A stretch of 64,000 bases of DNA from Chelonoidis abingdonii (lineage: Eukaryota > Chordata > Testudines > Testudinidae): assembly GCF_003597395.2 (NCBI RefSeq), contig NC_133769.1, forward strand, positions 179,980,305 through 180,044,304, written 5' to 3'. Shown here piece after piece: positions 1 to 11,675 of the stretch (positions are counted from its first letter, which is position 1; every line of letters starts with the position of its first letter). The notes under the pieces are model-generated. The model did not search any database and was not told the DNA's origin. It was given only the letters and a program-made list of their open reading frames with translations. The position numbers and the translations under genes are program-made.

Positions 1-525
1 AGTTCATAAATGTGGAAAAAGGAAGTCTGCCTTCTATCCTAAATGATAATGAATGAGATGGAGTAAACTGGGATTTTTTTATTTCTAAAGACATTTTGCT
101 GGGGGTTCACAGCTCCTTTTCAACAAGCTATATAAGTAATTTGATAAAAATGGCTGGTACCAAGCCATGCTGAAAAGGAAGAGAAGCTACAGAGAATATG
201 GTTGAATACTTGAGAATTTCTTAAAGGTCATTAAAACCACTGATTATTTTGCTCCGTTCTAGGGAGGTGTGATTTTCTGCATGCATGTGTGAGTGTTAAT
301 GGTCTTCTGTCTCTTTAAGAAGATTTCTGCACTGTGGTGTCTCTTCAAGTGAGGGTAAGTGGCAGGGTGCTTTAACCAGTGCGCATGTAACTAGTGTGGG
401 AAGGCTTGTACTTTCCTGGCAGCTCATAAGAGGCAGAAGAGGCTTCTAATGCTCTTTTTTTGCTATGAGAGGAAAGGGGTCTGCTGATAATTGTCTGAGA
501 TTTCAATCTGACGGTATTCCAGAAA

Positions 526-616
526 ATGAGGAGGATCAGGGGTTGGCTGATGGGGCGTGGAAGAAGCAGCCTTATTGTGGCTCTCCTGTGGGCAGCATTC
601 GGAATAAAAGCTGCAG
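526..616 (+). CDS. CD160: CD160 exon 1: signal peptide
   Basis: The frame starts MRRIRGWLMGRGRSS and continues with a hydrophobic core LIVALLWAAFGIKAA. It ends GCTGCAG followed by the donor gtaagt, in phase 1. An earlier untranslated exon may exist but is not identifiable. Confidence 0.82.
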
Positions 617-3600
617 GTAAGTAGAGCCCTGCAAATCTGAGGATATCCATGGACCATGTTTGCAGATCACGGCTTGGATGCGGATACAAATTTTGTATCC
701 GCTATGGCTCTACAGGTAAGACCAAGCCAGGCAAGACATAGCATGTTGCCGTCATTTTTCAAGACCAGTCTAGAAGTTAGTTTTCTATACTGAAGAGAGA
801 AGCTGTCTGGGGAATGGGAAAGGAGGAGTGTATCTCAGTACCCTTCCTAGACAGACTCTGAATCATGTTTGTCTCCTCATGTCTTCTCCGTTGGTAAATT
901 TAGCTCACTGGTACAGTGACTGAGGGTGTGTGTCCATGGCAAGTGAAAGGTGTGATTGTAGCTCTATACCCGTGCTAGCTTTAATCTATGATAGCAGGGT
1001 AGGCATGGGGGGCACAGGCTTAAGCACTAGCCAGCAAGGAGAGTATAAGCCCTCCAGGGACCCTGGGTTGCTAGCCTCTGCTGAAGCTGTGTCCCCACAT
1101 CTACACTGCTATTGTTACCCATGTTGGCTAGATTAAAGTTAAGGTGGGTTTGCCTATCCATTCTACAATCACACCTTTCACTTGCAGTGTGGACATAACC
1201 TGAGAAATAAGCTGAACTCTGACCTCAGAAGGAGGAATATCTAGAGCTGGCTAGAAAAAGGTTTCATTTTCCAGTGAAGTATTGTGATTGTTCTTTTGAA
1301 AAAAACAAACAAACAAAAGTTTTCAATCAAACTACTGAACATTGAAAACGTCGGGCTTTTAGGTTTTCTAATGAAAGTAAACTTTTTTTGAGAAACGCTG
1401 ACATTTATCAAACCCGATTTTCTGTTGATGCTCTCCTTGGCAGAAAATATTTGGCCAACCTGCATGCCCTAGACTGTGTAGAAGATAGGTGGGGGATACC
1501 GTGATATCCCTCCTCACACAGTTCCGCAGAAGGGCTGCCAAGAAACACTGAGGTTATGAGAAAAGCCAAATTATTAATTGTTTGTATTACAACAGCACCT
1601 GGAGCCATTAACCGAGGTCAGGGCCTCCTTGTGCTAAGCACTGTACATGCAGAGTATGAGACAATCTCTGCCCCAAGAGTTTACAAGTGACCTGAAAGAT
1701 ACTAGGCAGGTTAATGCTCATACAATAGCCTCTCCAGTTAATGGGTCTGCTCTCTTGCTCCCCAGGATGTGACATGCTTGAAATCATTTACCCATCAACC
1801 ATCCTTATCCTTAAAGAAGGAGATCCCCTCACCTTGAATTGCACAATGTGGCATGAACAGAAACAGTCTTCAGATCTGAAGGCCTACTGGTGTAAACTGG
1901 TGGAAAATCAGAACAGCTGCGCTAGGGTTGGCAAAGAGCTGGAACACTTGCTATCAACAAAGAGCTTAAATCCTCAAGCAAGGGTCAGCTTGTCTCTGCT
2001 CCTGCAGATTCATAATATCAGCCTTTCAGACAGCGGTAGTTACCAGTGCAGAGCCAGTGCAAATAACCAGACTGCTATCGGTCACTACATCCGAGTGAAA
2101 GTAACAGGTAAGCAGTGGTAGCTTTAAGGTTTGTTTGGGAAGGGAGGTGCTAGAGGTAAGAGGGGCAAATGCAACACATTCTTGTCCTTTACATTTGTCT
2201 TTGTATGATTAAAAAAAAATGTCAATGAATTGCATTATCTCATCCTGATGCAATGATATCACACACTAATGTCACCTCATGATATAGCATTGCCATATTG
2301 TGACACTTGGAATCAGTTGAAGGCTTTTTAATTGTCTCTCCAGTTTGGCTCACTGGATGTGCAACAGGAATGTGATAATTGAGGTGTTCTTGAATTTGAG
2401 ATTGGCTGGGGTAGGAGCTGTCTCCAGCATGCTTTGCATTTTGGGTACCAAACCAGTTTTTGTAGGTAATTATAGGGGGAGAACAAGGGCATGATGAGAA
2501 GAGTGTTAGAGTGAGGTGCTGCCAGTCTTTAACTCAGAGGCAAAGTTCACTCCCACACTGGCTCGCCTAGTACTTGCTCCTATTTTTAACCACAGAACCT
2601 GATAAATTAACATGTGGCAAAGAAATGCTTTAAATTGATGACTGGGTGTATATGAGCGTGGAATCATTAGTGCTGTGGGTGAGGATCGCCCATAGGTGCC
2701 TTGAGGTGAATGTAGATTTTGTGATGGTCGGTGCTTACAGAGATGGGGCTCACAAGGTCAGGGCCAGCACTGCTGAGCTACTTCTCACAGAGCTGAAATA
2801 CTTTTCCGTTTCACTTGAATAAGCAAAAAGTATTGCATAGAGAAAGAACAGGAAGGGCTGAGAAACACCAGGGTCCCTGCCACCTCCCCCCTGAATCCTC
2901 TTGGTTGATCATGCAATCTGTTCTCATCTGAGCTACCAAATGACCCCTGCTCAGTGCACTAAAGGAAAGGATCATCCCTTCCCCTGAACCTTCTCAAGTC
3001 CCTGCCAGTATCTCCTAGGGGTAAAGTCACTCCTAACACAAAACTGGGAGATCAATACATCCCTGTGCTGGATACAGAGTGCTCCTGAGCCTGACAGAGG
3101 AGAGTGGCTGAAAACCCAGCTGTCGAGCAAGTGCCGTTTGGGAAATTCTCCAGAAGTTCAGGGCAGGTTTGCCCAGCTAATAAGCCAGCAGGGAAGTCAG
3201 AGAAAGGGGAGCATGCAGAAGCACAGGCCTGGAGGAATCATTCATATCATGAGCAGTAGCCAGTGGGATATACCCTTGAGTACAGGCAATACCATATGTG
3301 GACTCTTATGCTGCAGCTTGAGGGAGGAGGGCCAGACAGATGTGGAGCATGTGTGTGTTTGACATTGTGCCCATGCTTGGTCACTTGCTGTGCATTTTGG
3401 CAGTGCCAAAGCTATTGCCTCTGTGAATCTAAGCAGTTCCCTAGTCCAGACATTCTCTGTTCCACCGCCTTGTCCACAAATAAAATAACATGCTATTCTG
3501 CCTCTAAATGACTCTCTTTCCACTTGAGCGTCACTCTCCTGTGTTCCAGACTCTGATTCCAGCTCCCCAGACCTGCCATCATCAGTTGGCCCCACTTCTT

Positions 3601-4272
3601 TTCACTTACACAAAGAAATGATTTGCCTTGCAACCACACTATTATTTTATGCTTGCTTTTGCTCTCCCCATCACCTAACCCCCACCTGTACACATCATGA
3701 GTGAGCTGTGGACCACAGTTGCTAAAAGCGGTGACCAAACCTGAACTCGATCACGCTGGAGTCACCTCACCAGTTCTTATGCATCATCTTCACAATGCAG
3801 TGCAGCATCGTAACACCCCAGCGTGGTGTTACATTGGAGCCTGCCAGAGTCCCATCTGTGCTACTCTGACTGGGAGGAGCAGGTTCATGTTCTTTCCAAG
3901 CTGTTCACCCAGCCTAATTGTTAACAATGCATCAAAAGTATATTCCCATTCACCGTGTTTTCCCTTTCATGCTGCCTGGAGCTTTCTCTAAAATGTTTCA
4001 ACTCACTTTTCATTTTTTTTTTCTTTAGCTGCCTTCTCTGTGGCTTAAGAAAGCCGCTGTGGTTTGAGTTTACAGAGAGACAGTTCTGCCAAATGTTTTT
4101 ACTTACCTGCACTTTGTTCATGCTTGTAGCAGAAGAATTAAACCTTATGAGTTCTTTGAACACCACAAGGAGTCCAGAGGCTATCTCCCAAGGCAGCAAA
4201 TCTCCAAGGATGGATTCCTGGCTGGAAAAGACATGGGCACTGATCGTGATACTCTGGCTGCCCCTTTCTTAA
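526..4272 (+). CDS. CD160: CD160 antigen, GPI-anchored Ig receptor (three coding exons)
   Basis: In mammals CD160 is a surface receptor of NK and T cells that binds HVEM and MHC class I. Coding exons are 526-616, 1766-2107 and 4130-4272; all junctions are phase 1 with GT/AG sites, giving 191 residues (human CD160 has 181). Residues 1-31 form a signal peptide. The mature start GCDMLEII corresponds to human GCINIT. One V-type Ig domain follows: C56 in LTLNCTMWH (human LNLICTVWH), AYWCK with C73, NSC with C82, and DSGSYQC with C125. The last exon encodes a polar stalk (about 145-172) and a hydrophobic end, WLEKTWALIVILWLPLS, directly followed by TAA with no cytoplasmic residues; this is a GPI-attachment signal, comparable to human LQEKVWVMLVTSL. 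Oddities: six extra residues between C32 and C56 relative to human, and a WCKL motif as in mammalian BTLA. Family assignment is strong; expression is not shown. Confidence 0.88.
920..1203. repeat. Foldback MITE with about 40-bp inverted termini, in CD160 intron 1
   Basis: The two ends are near-perfect reverse complements: CAAGTGAAAGGTGTGATTGT near 939 pairs with ACAATCACACCTTTCACTTG near 1165-1184, and both extend outward to a ctgagg/cctgag end. The layout is that of a non-autonomous DNA transposon. The superfamily is not assigned because no target duplication is certain. Confidence 0.7.
1766..2107 (+). CDS. CD160: CD160 exon 2: V-type Ig domain
   Basis: Acceptor ctccccag precedes GATGTGACATGC; donor gtaagc follows GTAACAG. 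The exon is 342 nt, phase 1 to phase 1, as expected for a single Ig-domain exon. It carries cysteines 32, 56, 73, 82 and 125 of the precursor and the F-strand signature DSGSYQC. N-glycosylation sequons include NCT, NIS and NQT. Confidence 0.9.
2108..4129 (+). other. CD160 intron 2, no recognised element
   Basis: The intron runs from donor gtaagc to acceptor tgcttgtag. Open frames at 3138-3991 on both strands lack splice context and family resemblance, so they are treated as chance frames. No repeat family was recognised by eye. Confidence 0.55.
4130..4272 (+). CDS. CD160: CD160 exon 3: stalk and GPI signal
   Basis: Acceptor tgcttgtag precedes CAGAAGAATTAAACC, read in phase 1 as AEELNLMSS. 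A serine-rich stretch (ISQGSKSP) offers small residues suitable as the GPI attachment site. A basic and acidic spacer and a hydrophobic tail end at TAA 4270-4272. A GT (ggtagg) lies two bases after the stop, so a 3' UTR intron is possible but unproven. Confidence 0.82.
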
Positions 4273-7200
4273 AAGGTAGGAAAAGATGTATACATTCTCT
4301 CTGGAGAGAGATCCTGTGATCTTCCATCCTCTAAGATCATAGTAGAGCCACACAGATTTTCAGAATGACCCTGTTTTCCTTTTTCTTGAGAAAACTGCTG
4401 TTTTGTAGAATCCTTCATCTCCCATCACTGCCATACCATAGAGGTTAATGGACTAGAGTCCCCATCCAGGAAGGCAGAGTGAATCCTGCTAGTAGTAATG
4501 CTGTGCTTTCATGGGGTTGGCACAAGGTGCCACTGCTCCAAGCTTGGTCTTCTGCTGGCAGTAACAGTGACATCTGTGGTTTTCTGACTTCTTGTATGAA
4601 GCAGGCCGCGTGGCTTCAGAGCTGATTTGACTTGTGGGCTCTAAGTGCTGCCTGTTATATGTGGTCATAAGCCCCTGGGGATTCGCAGGCAGCCCTGATA
4701 TGTGGTAATGTGACCTGAGTCATTGTGCAAACAAATATTGAGTGTGAACCCATTTAGTTAATTTAAAAATGAGATGGCCGTCTTAGGGCCGTGATGATCC
4801 TTCAGCATGAACTCTGGGATGGCTTTTGGGGACTGATGCTGGTCTGTATTTGGACAAGCTTATGCCTCGTTAATGTGGACATAGCACTTGACTCATTAAT
4901 GGACAGCTAGTTGTTTTTATTTCTTAGGGCATATGTGATGAAGTTATGGTTTCTGGTCCTTGGGCAGATTCCTCTAAACAGCAGAGTAAAAGTTAACAGA
5001 CTAAACTTGTCTAAAGTTGTAATAGCAAATTCATTGTATTGCACAGGACTGCATTTCAGTGTTTCATGGAACACTATTCCCGAAGAAGGATTTTCAGCGG
5101 CTTAATGTCTGAGCACCTGGACGCCAGCTCTGCAGGATTATTTATTGTTTCCTACACTACTGGTTAACGCATCAACACCCCCTTGTCAGACAGAGGGACT
5201 CTCACACTCATCAGCATTAGAAGTAAAATTCTGTAGTCTCTTGTGTCAGTTTTGTGTGTTTTGTCTCCACTATAATTGAGGATGGATTTCTCAGTGTAGA
5301 GCATTTAAAAGGCAGGAAGAGATTTCTTTCCATGTCTTCTTTCTGGACCTATCCAGAGAGATCTTCTAGTACTCATTGCCTCAACCTGCTACACTCCCTC
5401 TTTAAAGAAAGATTCCACAGTGCTGCTCTCCTGTGGCCATTATTTCATTTGCATTGTCTTCTACCATGTTCTGTTCTACCACCTACTCTCTCTGGGTTGC
5501 TTTAAGGGTGCTAGAAGCTCTTATCTAATCCCCAGCAGTGGGAGGTAGAATTCTGTAAACAGGGTTTTGCAGCTTTTATAGCTTTAGGATGGATTCCAAT
5601 TGGATTTATACTGCAGGTCAGTTTGGAGAATTGGAAAGAGGGGCCCTCTAGGGATTAGCTCCTAGATACTTGTTTGTTAGTCTAGGCCCAAAATTGTGTC
5701 TGTATGTGTGTAGGAAGAGGGAACAATATAAGTCTTTTTACATTTCAGTTACAACTTCTTTGGGGAGCAATTGAACATCCCCCATGTGTACATTGTGGGC
5801 TTCTCAGAGCAGAGGTCACACCCCCTTCTCTGTTTGAAAAACTAGCACACTGTGGGTATTACCGGAAATAGCTAAGTAATAACTGTAACTCTAAGCACAG
5901 CATCAGTGGGATAGTGCATGAGAACTTGAAAATGACTAAAGATTTCAAGACTAAAGGTTAAATAGAATGTTCTATAAGGAGAGACCATAAATGTGCAAAT
6001 TATTTTTTAAATTTCTTCAGTTTTAGTAATTGTAGGATTTTTAAATGCAGTATTTTATCTTGACTGTATGCTTTTAAAAACAGATGGCTTTTTTGCAGAC
6101 ATAATTCTATAAATCTGCTTTGGGGGGAATAGAGAGCTCCTTTTAGACACAATGTTTGCTATCAAATCTACGTGGAAAACCGTGATGTTTATATCTGTTG
6201 GCACACTCGTGAGCATGATGCCTCTTGATATCTTTGTTTCAAAGTCCATGAGTAGCTGCCCTGATGCTAGTGTTTGATAAGCATTTCTGACCTATGCCAT
6301 GTTGTAATAGTTGTGTGTGCTGCATGGAATGTAAAGGCAGAGAATTATCCTATAAATGAATAAAATACATAAGTCATATGTCTATCTCCCTATTTATCAC
6401 TGAGAATTATCCTAGTTATTTATCAGCTCTGAAGGGCTGTTCTTTTTATGTATACTCTGTAATTCCTTTTGTCACAGGGAACCAATGTTAACCTGACATT
6501 AAATGCTCCATCTGAGTTGTTGACATAATAAAGTGTTTGTTTATGGCTGATAGAAGCTGGTGCTCAAAGGGCATCCTCACTTTGCAGAGGCAGCCTACAG
6601 CATGTGTGTTTCATCAGGCATGTTGGGTAGGAAGAACACTCTGTGATGCTGTGGTTTGGGTTCCACTAAAATGACTCAAGCTCCGCTGAGGTGTTTTTAG
6701 GACTGTTATTCAGCAGACAGCACTCTGTACAGTTACACACAGGAACACGATGCTATTTCTGTAGTATGATGTAGCTATACTTCCATCTAGTGGTGAATAT
6801 ATAAGTAGCAATTAAATAAAGAGACTAAGGAGAACTCTCATATTTTAAACTTTGCCAGGCATTGGAAGAGAAAGTAAGGATTCTACCCACAGAGAGATGC
6901 ACTTTACTTAAGAAGCTAAAATCTCTTTGAACTCTCTTGAGTTTCTATATTCTATACAACATACAAGGAATAAGTCTTTTCATATACAGCAGCTACAAGA
7001 CAAGTTGTTGCAACCTACAATCCCCAGGCTATATATAATCCGTTCAGTAAAATGCACAACCCTTGATCACAGCAGGGCCATAGCTAATAGGAGACCATGC
7101 GGTACTTCTGTACTGGAAGAAAGAGTTGAGTGTATGTTTCCAGGATGGCTTGGAAGAAACAGAACGTATTCCTCAGTTAAGCTACACTCAGTGTGATTCC

Positions 7201-8463
7201 TGTTTCTATGGAATAGCTATATGTTATTTATATGGCCAATACTGACAAAAAGTGGGGTCCCAGATAGGTCTAGATATTTACATGCAAAAAACCTCTACCA
7301 TGCAGTTAAGGCTATAGACTCTCTATAGCCCTGTGCTCCCAGTGCCCTTCTAGCATGGGAGGGTTTGATTCTCAAAGCTCAACCGTTGGCAAACCAAGAG
7401 TTAAGGTGACATGTCACACCAACACAGTCTTCTTTCATCTCTGCCCCAAGGAGATCACAGTATCATTCCTTTGCTCAGCCTCTGCCAACCAGCAGCAAGT
7501 ACTCCTCAGATCAGTGGTGCTGCACAGAGCACTGTGAGGGTCCAGGATACTGTACCAGTAGGAGCTGTGACTTTGAGATCTTCTGAGCACAGAGAAAATG
7601 GCAGTTTTGAGTGAGGGGCAGTTAAGATATTGCTATATTTCCAGGATGGTGGCAGGGGGACACATTTGGATTGTTGGCTACTGCTGGTTAAAATTTTTCC
7701 ATCAAAACAGTTTTTCAATAGAAAACTGAACTTTTGAATTAATGAAATTTTCAGTGGAAAATTTCAACTTATTCAAAAGCAAGACAAACACTATCTCCCC
7801 CCAGCTACACACACATATACACATGCACACACTCACTCACTTTGGCTGAAAAGTTGAAATTTTTAATGGAAAAGAATCTATTTTTCTGATCAGCTGTACC
7901 GTTGGCCAAGCTACCTCATGCTGATAGTACCTAATTCTGCTGGAGGATTTCTAGACAGAACTGGCTGGGGGACACAGAGTTTTGGTTAGTGACCCCTCTC
8001 TGTCTCTTAGTTGAGTAAACTGATAAGCATTAGGATAATGAGTCTGGAGATTATGGGTGAGAGTTTCAAAACAGTTGGGAGACCTTTGTTAAACCTCAGT
8101 GGCTCTCTCATGCAGAGATCAGAGAAGGCACCATCATTTAAAGTTACAGCACAATTTAAACAGAGCTATAATGTAGGTAACTGTGTTATTAAAAGTGGCT
8201 TGCCAGAAGCAAGCATAGTTCAAAAGTTCTGCTAATACCTCTCAGTGATCCAAATTTATATCTTTTTGGCTGTTCGGCAGTTGCAGCAACATACAGCAGT
8301 GTCTCCTCAGAAGCGAGCCATAACAATACACAGTGTAACAATCACACACAATTCAGACATTTGATAAAGAGGCAACTGTTCAAAAAGTCCGAAGAGCTCA
8401 TTTTAATTCATCATATACAAGCATCCACACCTCAACAGGTTATTCTGGAGGACCTTTGCACTG
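4273..8463. other. CD160 3' flank, no further gene seen
   Basis: Probable 3' UTR and intergenic DNA. Canonical AATAAA hexamers occur at about 6358 and 6525 (acataataaagtg); either could serve CD160, but nothing ties them to it. A degenerate AT-rich inverted pair around 7680-7885 (fragments of ggaaaatttcaactt and aaaagttgaaattttt) looks like an old foldback repeat. No protein-coding exon was recognised. Confidence 0.45.
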
Positions 8464-8622
8464 GGGGGAGGGAGAGCTCAGTGGTTTGAGCATTAGCCTG
8501 CTAAACCAAGGGTTGTGAGTTCAATCCTTGAGGGGGCCATTTGGGGATTGGTCCTTTGAGCAGCAGGTTGGACTAGATGATCTCTTGAGGTCCCTTCCAA
8601 CCCAAATAATGTATGATTCTAT
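8464..8622 (+). repeat. tRNA-derived SINE, cryptodiran Cry type
   Basis: A pol III box A-like segment (gctcagtggtttgagcatt) is followed by a box B-like segment (ggttgtgagttcaatcc), then the body ggactagatgatctcttgag and gtcccttccaaccc. This is the diagnostic structure of the turtle Cry SINE family. Older than the 23.1-kb copy by eye. Confidence 0.85.
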
Positions 8623-10531
8623 TGTCTCTGCACTACTGTAGCAGGGTGGCTTCTCCTGTGGGCTGGTGAGCCTGGGGCTGAGTCAGACCTGATTACAGAA
8701 TGAACCCCACCTGAGGGGAATCAAGCAATTCCCCATGAAGAGCAGAGGTGGCTGCAGCAAAAGGGGAAAACTCAGTGAGAAAAAAGAATTCTGGTAGAAT
8801 CATGATTGCAGAGAGTTTGGAGGGTTACCCAAGTGAGCAGCAGGCTTCTGAGGGGCAGAAAAACCTGCCTGTCTTTGGGACTGGATATCAGAGCCCCAGT
8901 GAGGGAGGACTGGTTGAGAGATTGGACTAGGGTGGAAGATGGGCCCTGAAGCTGAGAACAGCCCAGAGCAAGTATAGACTTTTCTTTGTGTTGCTAGAAT
9001 GGATTTTAGTTTGAGGCTGTAGATTGTTGTAAACTGGTTGTGATATTAAACTAGCCCCATGCAGGGCACTGTTAACTGGAGAAAGCCCTGAACAGAGGAA
9101 AAACAAAGGATGGGAGCCTGCAGAGACACCCCTGACCAGAATGGAAGCTCAGTAAGCAGCAGTCCTACTACAGCCATGTTTCCTTTTCTAGGCTTTGTGC
9201 ACTAGAGCAGGTGCCTCTTGGCCATTCTGGGCTTGATAGTATATTTTAAGGCTTCTCCTATAGAGTTCTGGGATCTTCACAGAAAAGTTCTCACAATACC
9301 AACCAATCTGATTCATGATGCCCACATACCGAGGTATACACATACATGAAATACAGCTCTTTTTTTAAATCTAATGCTCTTGCATGATGGGAGAGTTGGC
9401 CTGCCATCAAATGAGGGCCTGTTCACTGGATCCATAGCCCCAAGTGTAAGGAAGATAGTGTGGGTATCTTGGTATAACTAGTGCAGGCCCAGGGGAATTA
9501 TATGTACATCCACTGGAGTGTGATGCTGTACACTGGTCAGCCTTACACTGCAGCTGGCTCCTGGTGTTTCTAAGTTAGTCTCCAGCATAACTTATCTCCA
9601 ACAGGCAGGGGTTCCCCTTAAAGAGACTTGCTGATCTGCCTCTAAAGCACAGAGCTCTAGTCCCTGAAGCGGAGGGCAATGGTGGATTAAAGATGACTAG
9701 GTAGCAGAGCCAAAATTTCAGGATCCACTCAGAACATCCCCCAAACTTGCTCTGCTCCCCTCCCCCCGCAAAGCTTAGCTGCACATGTTGCCCTCCTGCT
9801 CCCTGACAGACTTGTCCTCCTCTGCTATACAGACTGCCTCTCTCCCACCCATATGGCCCACCTTAGGCTATACACTGTTCTGTTTTCTGGAGCCAACTGG
9901 TACCGGCCTAATTGCGCTCATCTCTGGTCAGCCAGCACCACAGGGAACACATTTACACTTACTGTTTGCCATCAGCAGTCTTGCCCTTGTCTCAGAAGCT
10001 GGGGGAAATTGATCCTCTCCCTTCTGAGTTGTCAGGTAGCTGTTGCACTCACCCTCTGCCCTCACTTCATCAAGGTAGCCAACACTGCATTCAGCAAGCC
10101 CTCTTGGTTGAGGTGCTGTGCAGGCTAGGGTTGCTCTTTGCTGTCACCTCTCTCTCAGGTCACTTGCACAGCATGATGGGATACTGATAGAACATGAATC
10201 ACTGGGGGAAGAGAACTGCATTCATGGTGCCTCTCCTGTCCTTGTTGTCTGTGGAAGACAGCTAGCCAGCAACAATGGGCTGAAAGCTATTCTCATGGGG
10301 GATAGGATGAGGAGGGAAGAAAGTGACCTCATATGAGTGGATCAGAACAGGGGAAGGAGTTGTACAGGCTATGCCTCTTCTCCTTCCCTGACTGGTGCTA
10401 AATTCTGGTATTCTAGCAGCAGGTGATAGGCAACAGCAGTCATCTGTGAGGCAAAGCACTTACTGCTTTTTACCTACCACTCCTTGCCTGCTGCAGCTGT
10501 TTCTGACTGGGTGCAGGAGTCCTTACAATTT
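8623..10531. other. Intergenic DNA without a supported gene
   Basis: Overlapping open frames at 9785-10336 have low-complexity composition and no family resemblance. No splice-flanked exon was recognised. Confidence 0.4.
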
Positions 10532-10536
10532 GGGGT

Positions 10537-11361
10537 TGTAGTGGGGCGCACTGCCCCACTCCCTGTGAGAGTGGGCTGTGGCAGGCCAGGAGGCCTGTGC
10601 AGACAGGGAGCCAATTAGAAAAGGGCTTATGGGGAACCAGTCAGGGCCTAGATTGTAGACAGCCAATCAGGGCCGGGCTTAGATGTATATAAAGGCTGCC
10701 CAGAGCCGAAGTAGTCAGTCTGTCCCAGACCTTTGAAGGGAGAAGGTCAGTCTCTAAAGGGGAGACTAGCACTGTGGACAGTGCAGTGCTGGGTAGGCTC
10801 GGAGAGGCTAGAAGGCTCTAGCCCCTAGCTGCCAGGCTGCAGGCCCTGAGGGGAAGGGCCTAGCGGGTGCAAGGGGCCGTAGGGGAAGCGGCTCAGGGAA
10901 ACAGATTGAGGAGGGGACAAGGAGAAGGACAGCGAGGCTGATGCCAGAGGGTCCCTGGGTTGGGACCTAGAGTAGAAGGCGGGCCTGGGTCTGCACCCCC
11001 CCCACTTCTCCTTGCAGTACATCCAGCCATTGGCTGTAGGGAGTGACCATTGTAGACCAAGCCAGATCCCTGCCAATAGGGATTAGACTCTGAGGGCGAG
11101 TGGTTGCACATGAAGGCTGGACTGGAGGACTGCTGACGATCGATCCCCGGAAGGGGGTGCAGATGGACTAAGGGGCATTGCCGGAGGGCAGTGGCCTCGA
11201 AGTGGACACCGCCGAGCAGGGAGCAACGTGGGTCCAGAGACGCCAATGGAGGGCAGAAAAACGGATGGGACACCACTAGGAGGGGGCGCTCCACTGGAGT
11301 CAAGCTAATTCCCAGAGTTACCAGCAGGAGGTGCTGGGTGGTGAGTCCTGACCCGTTTACA
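10537..11361 (+). mobile_element. Solo LTR with intact ends and target duplication
   Basis: The 825-bp unit begins TGTAGTGGGGCG and ends CCCGTTTACA, so it has TG...CA termini. The pentanucleotide GGGGT is present immediately before (10532-10536) and after (11362-11366), as expected for LTR integration. A TATA box (gtatataaagg, about 10685-10695) and two CCAAT-like boxes (gccaattagaa near 10610, gccaatcaggg near 10661) suggest a former promoter pointing to +. No internal gag or pol region is attached, so it is a solo LTR left by recombination. Whether it belongs to a gypsy-type element or an endogenous retrovirus cannot be decided. Confidence 0.85.
10609..10695 (+). promoter_or_regulatory. LTR promoter: CCAAT boxes and TATA box
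   Basis: Two CCAAT-type motifs lie upstream of TATATAAA at 10686-10693 inside the solo LTR. The order and spacing fit an RNA polymerase II promoter. Activity is inferred only. Confidence 0.5.
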
Positions 11362-11675
11362 GGGGTCTAGATGCCAGTGTTCCATTATTATTTTCCTAAT
11401 GTGTACTTTGGATGCTGTATAGGTAAATAAAAAGTAGCTGCCCTGAAGAGCTTTCAGTTTAAATTGATGGTTCCTAACCTTTTGCTCGTGGAGTCTCCCC
11501 TTATGATGCTTTGGCAGATGGATATCCTCAGTCCTAGCTCTGCTCCAGTTACCCAGCCCAGCTACTGCTAGCTTCTTCCCTGTGCATTTGCTCTCTATGT
11601 TCTTTTCTGCTTATCATTTCTTGTTCTCTTTACCTTTGTTTCTCCCCTTTTCTCTGACCCTGTCTCTGCTTTTCA

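Noticed and set aside
8464..8535. Possible tRNA gene
   Set aside because: Box A and box B-like motifs are present, but the sequence is a SINE head without a complete cloverleaf, followed by the SINE body.
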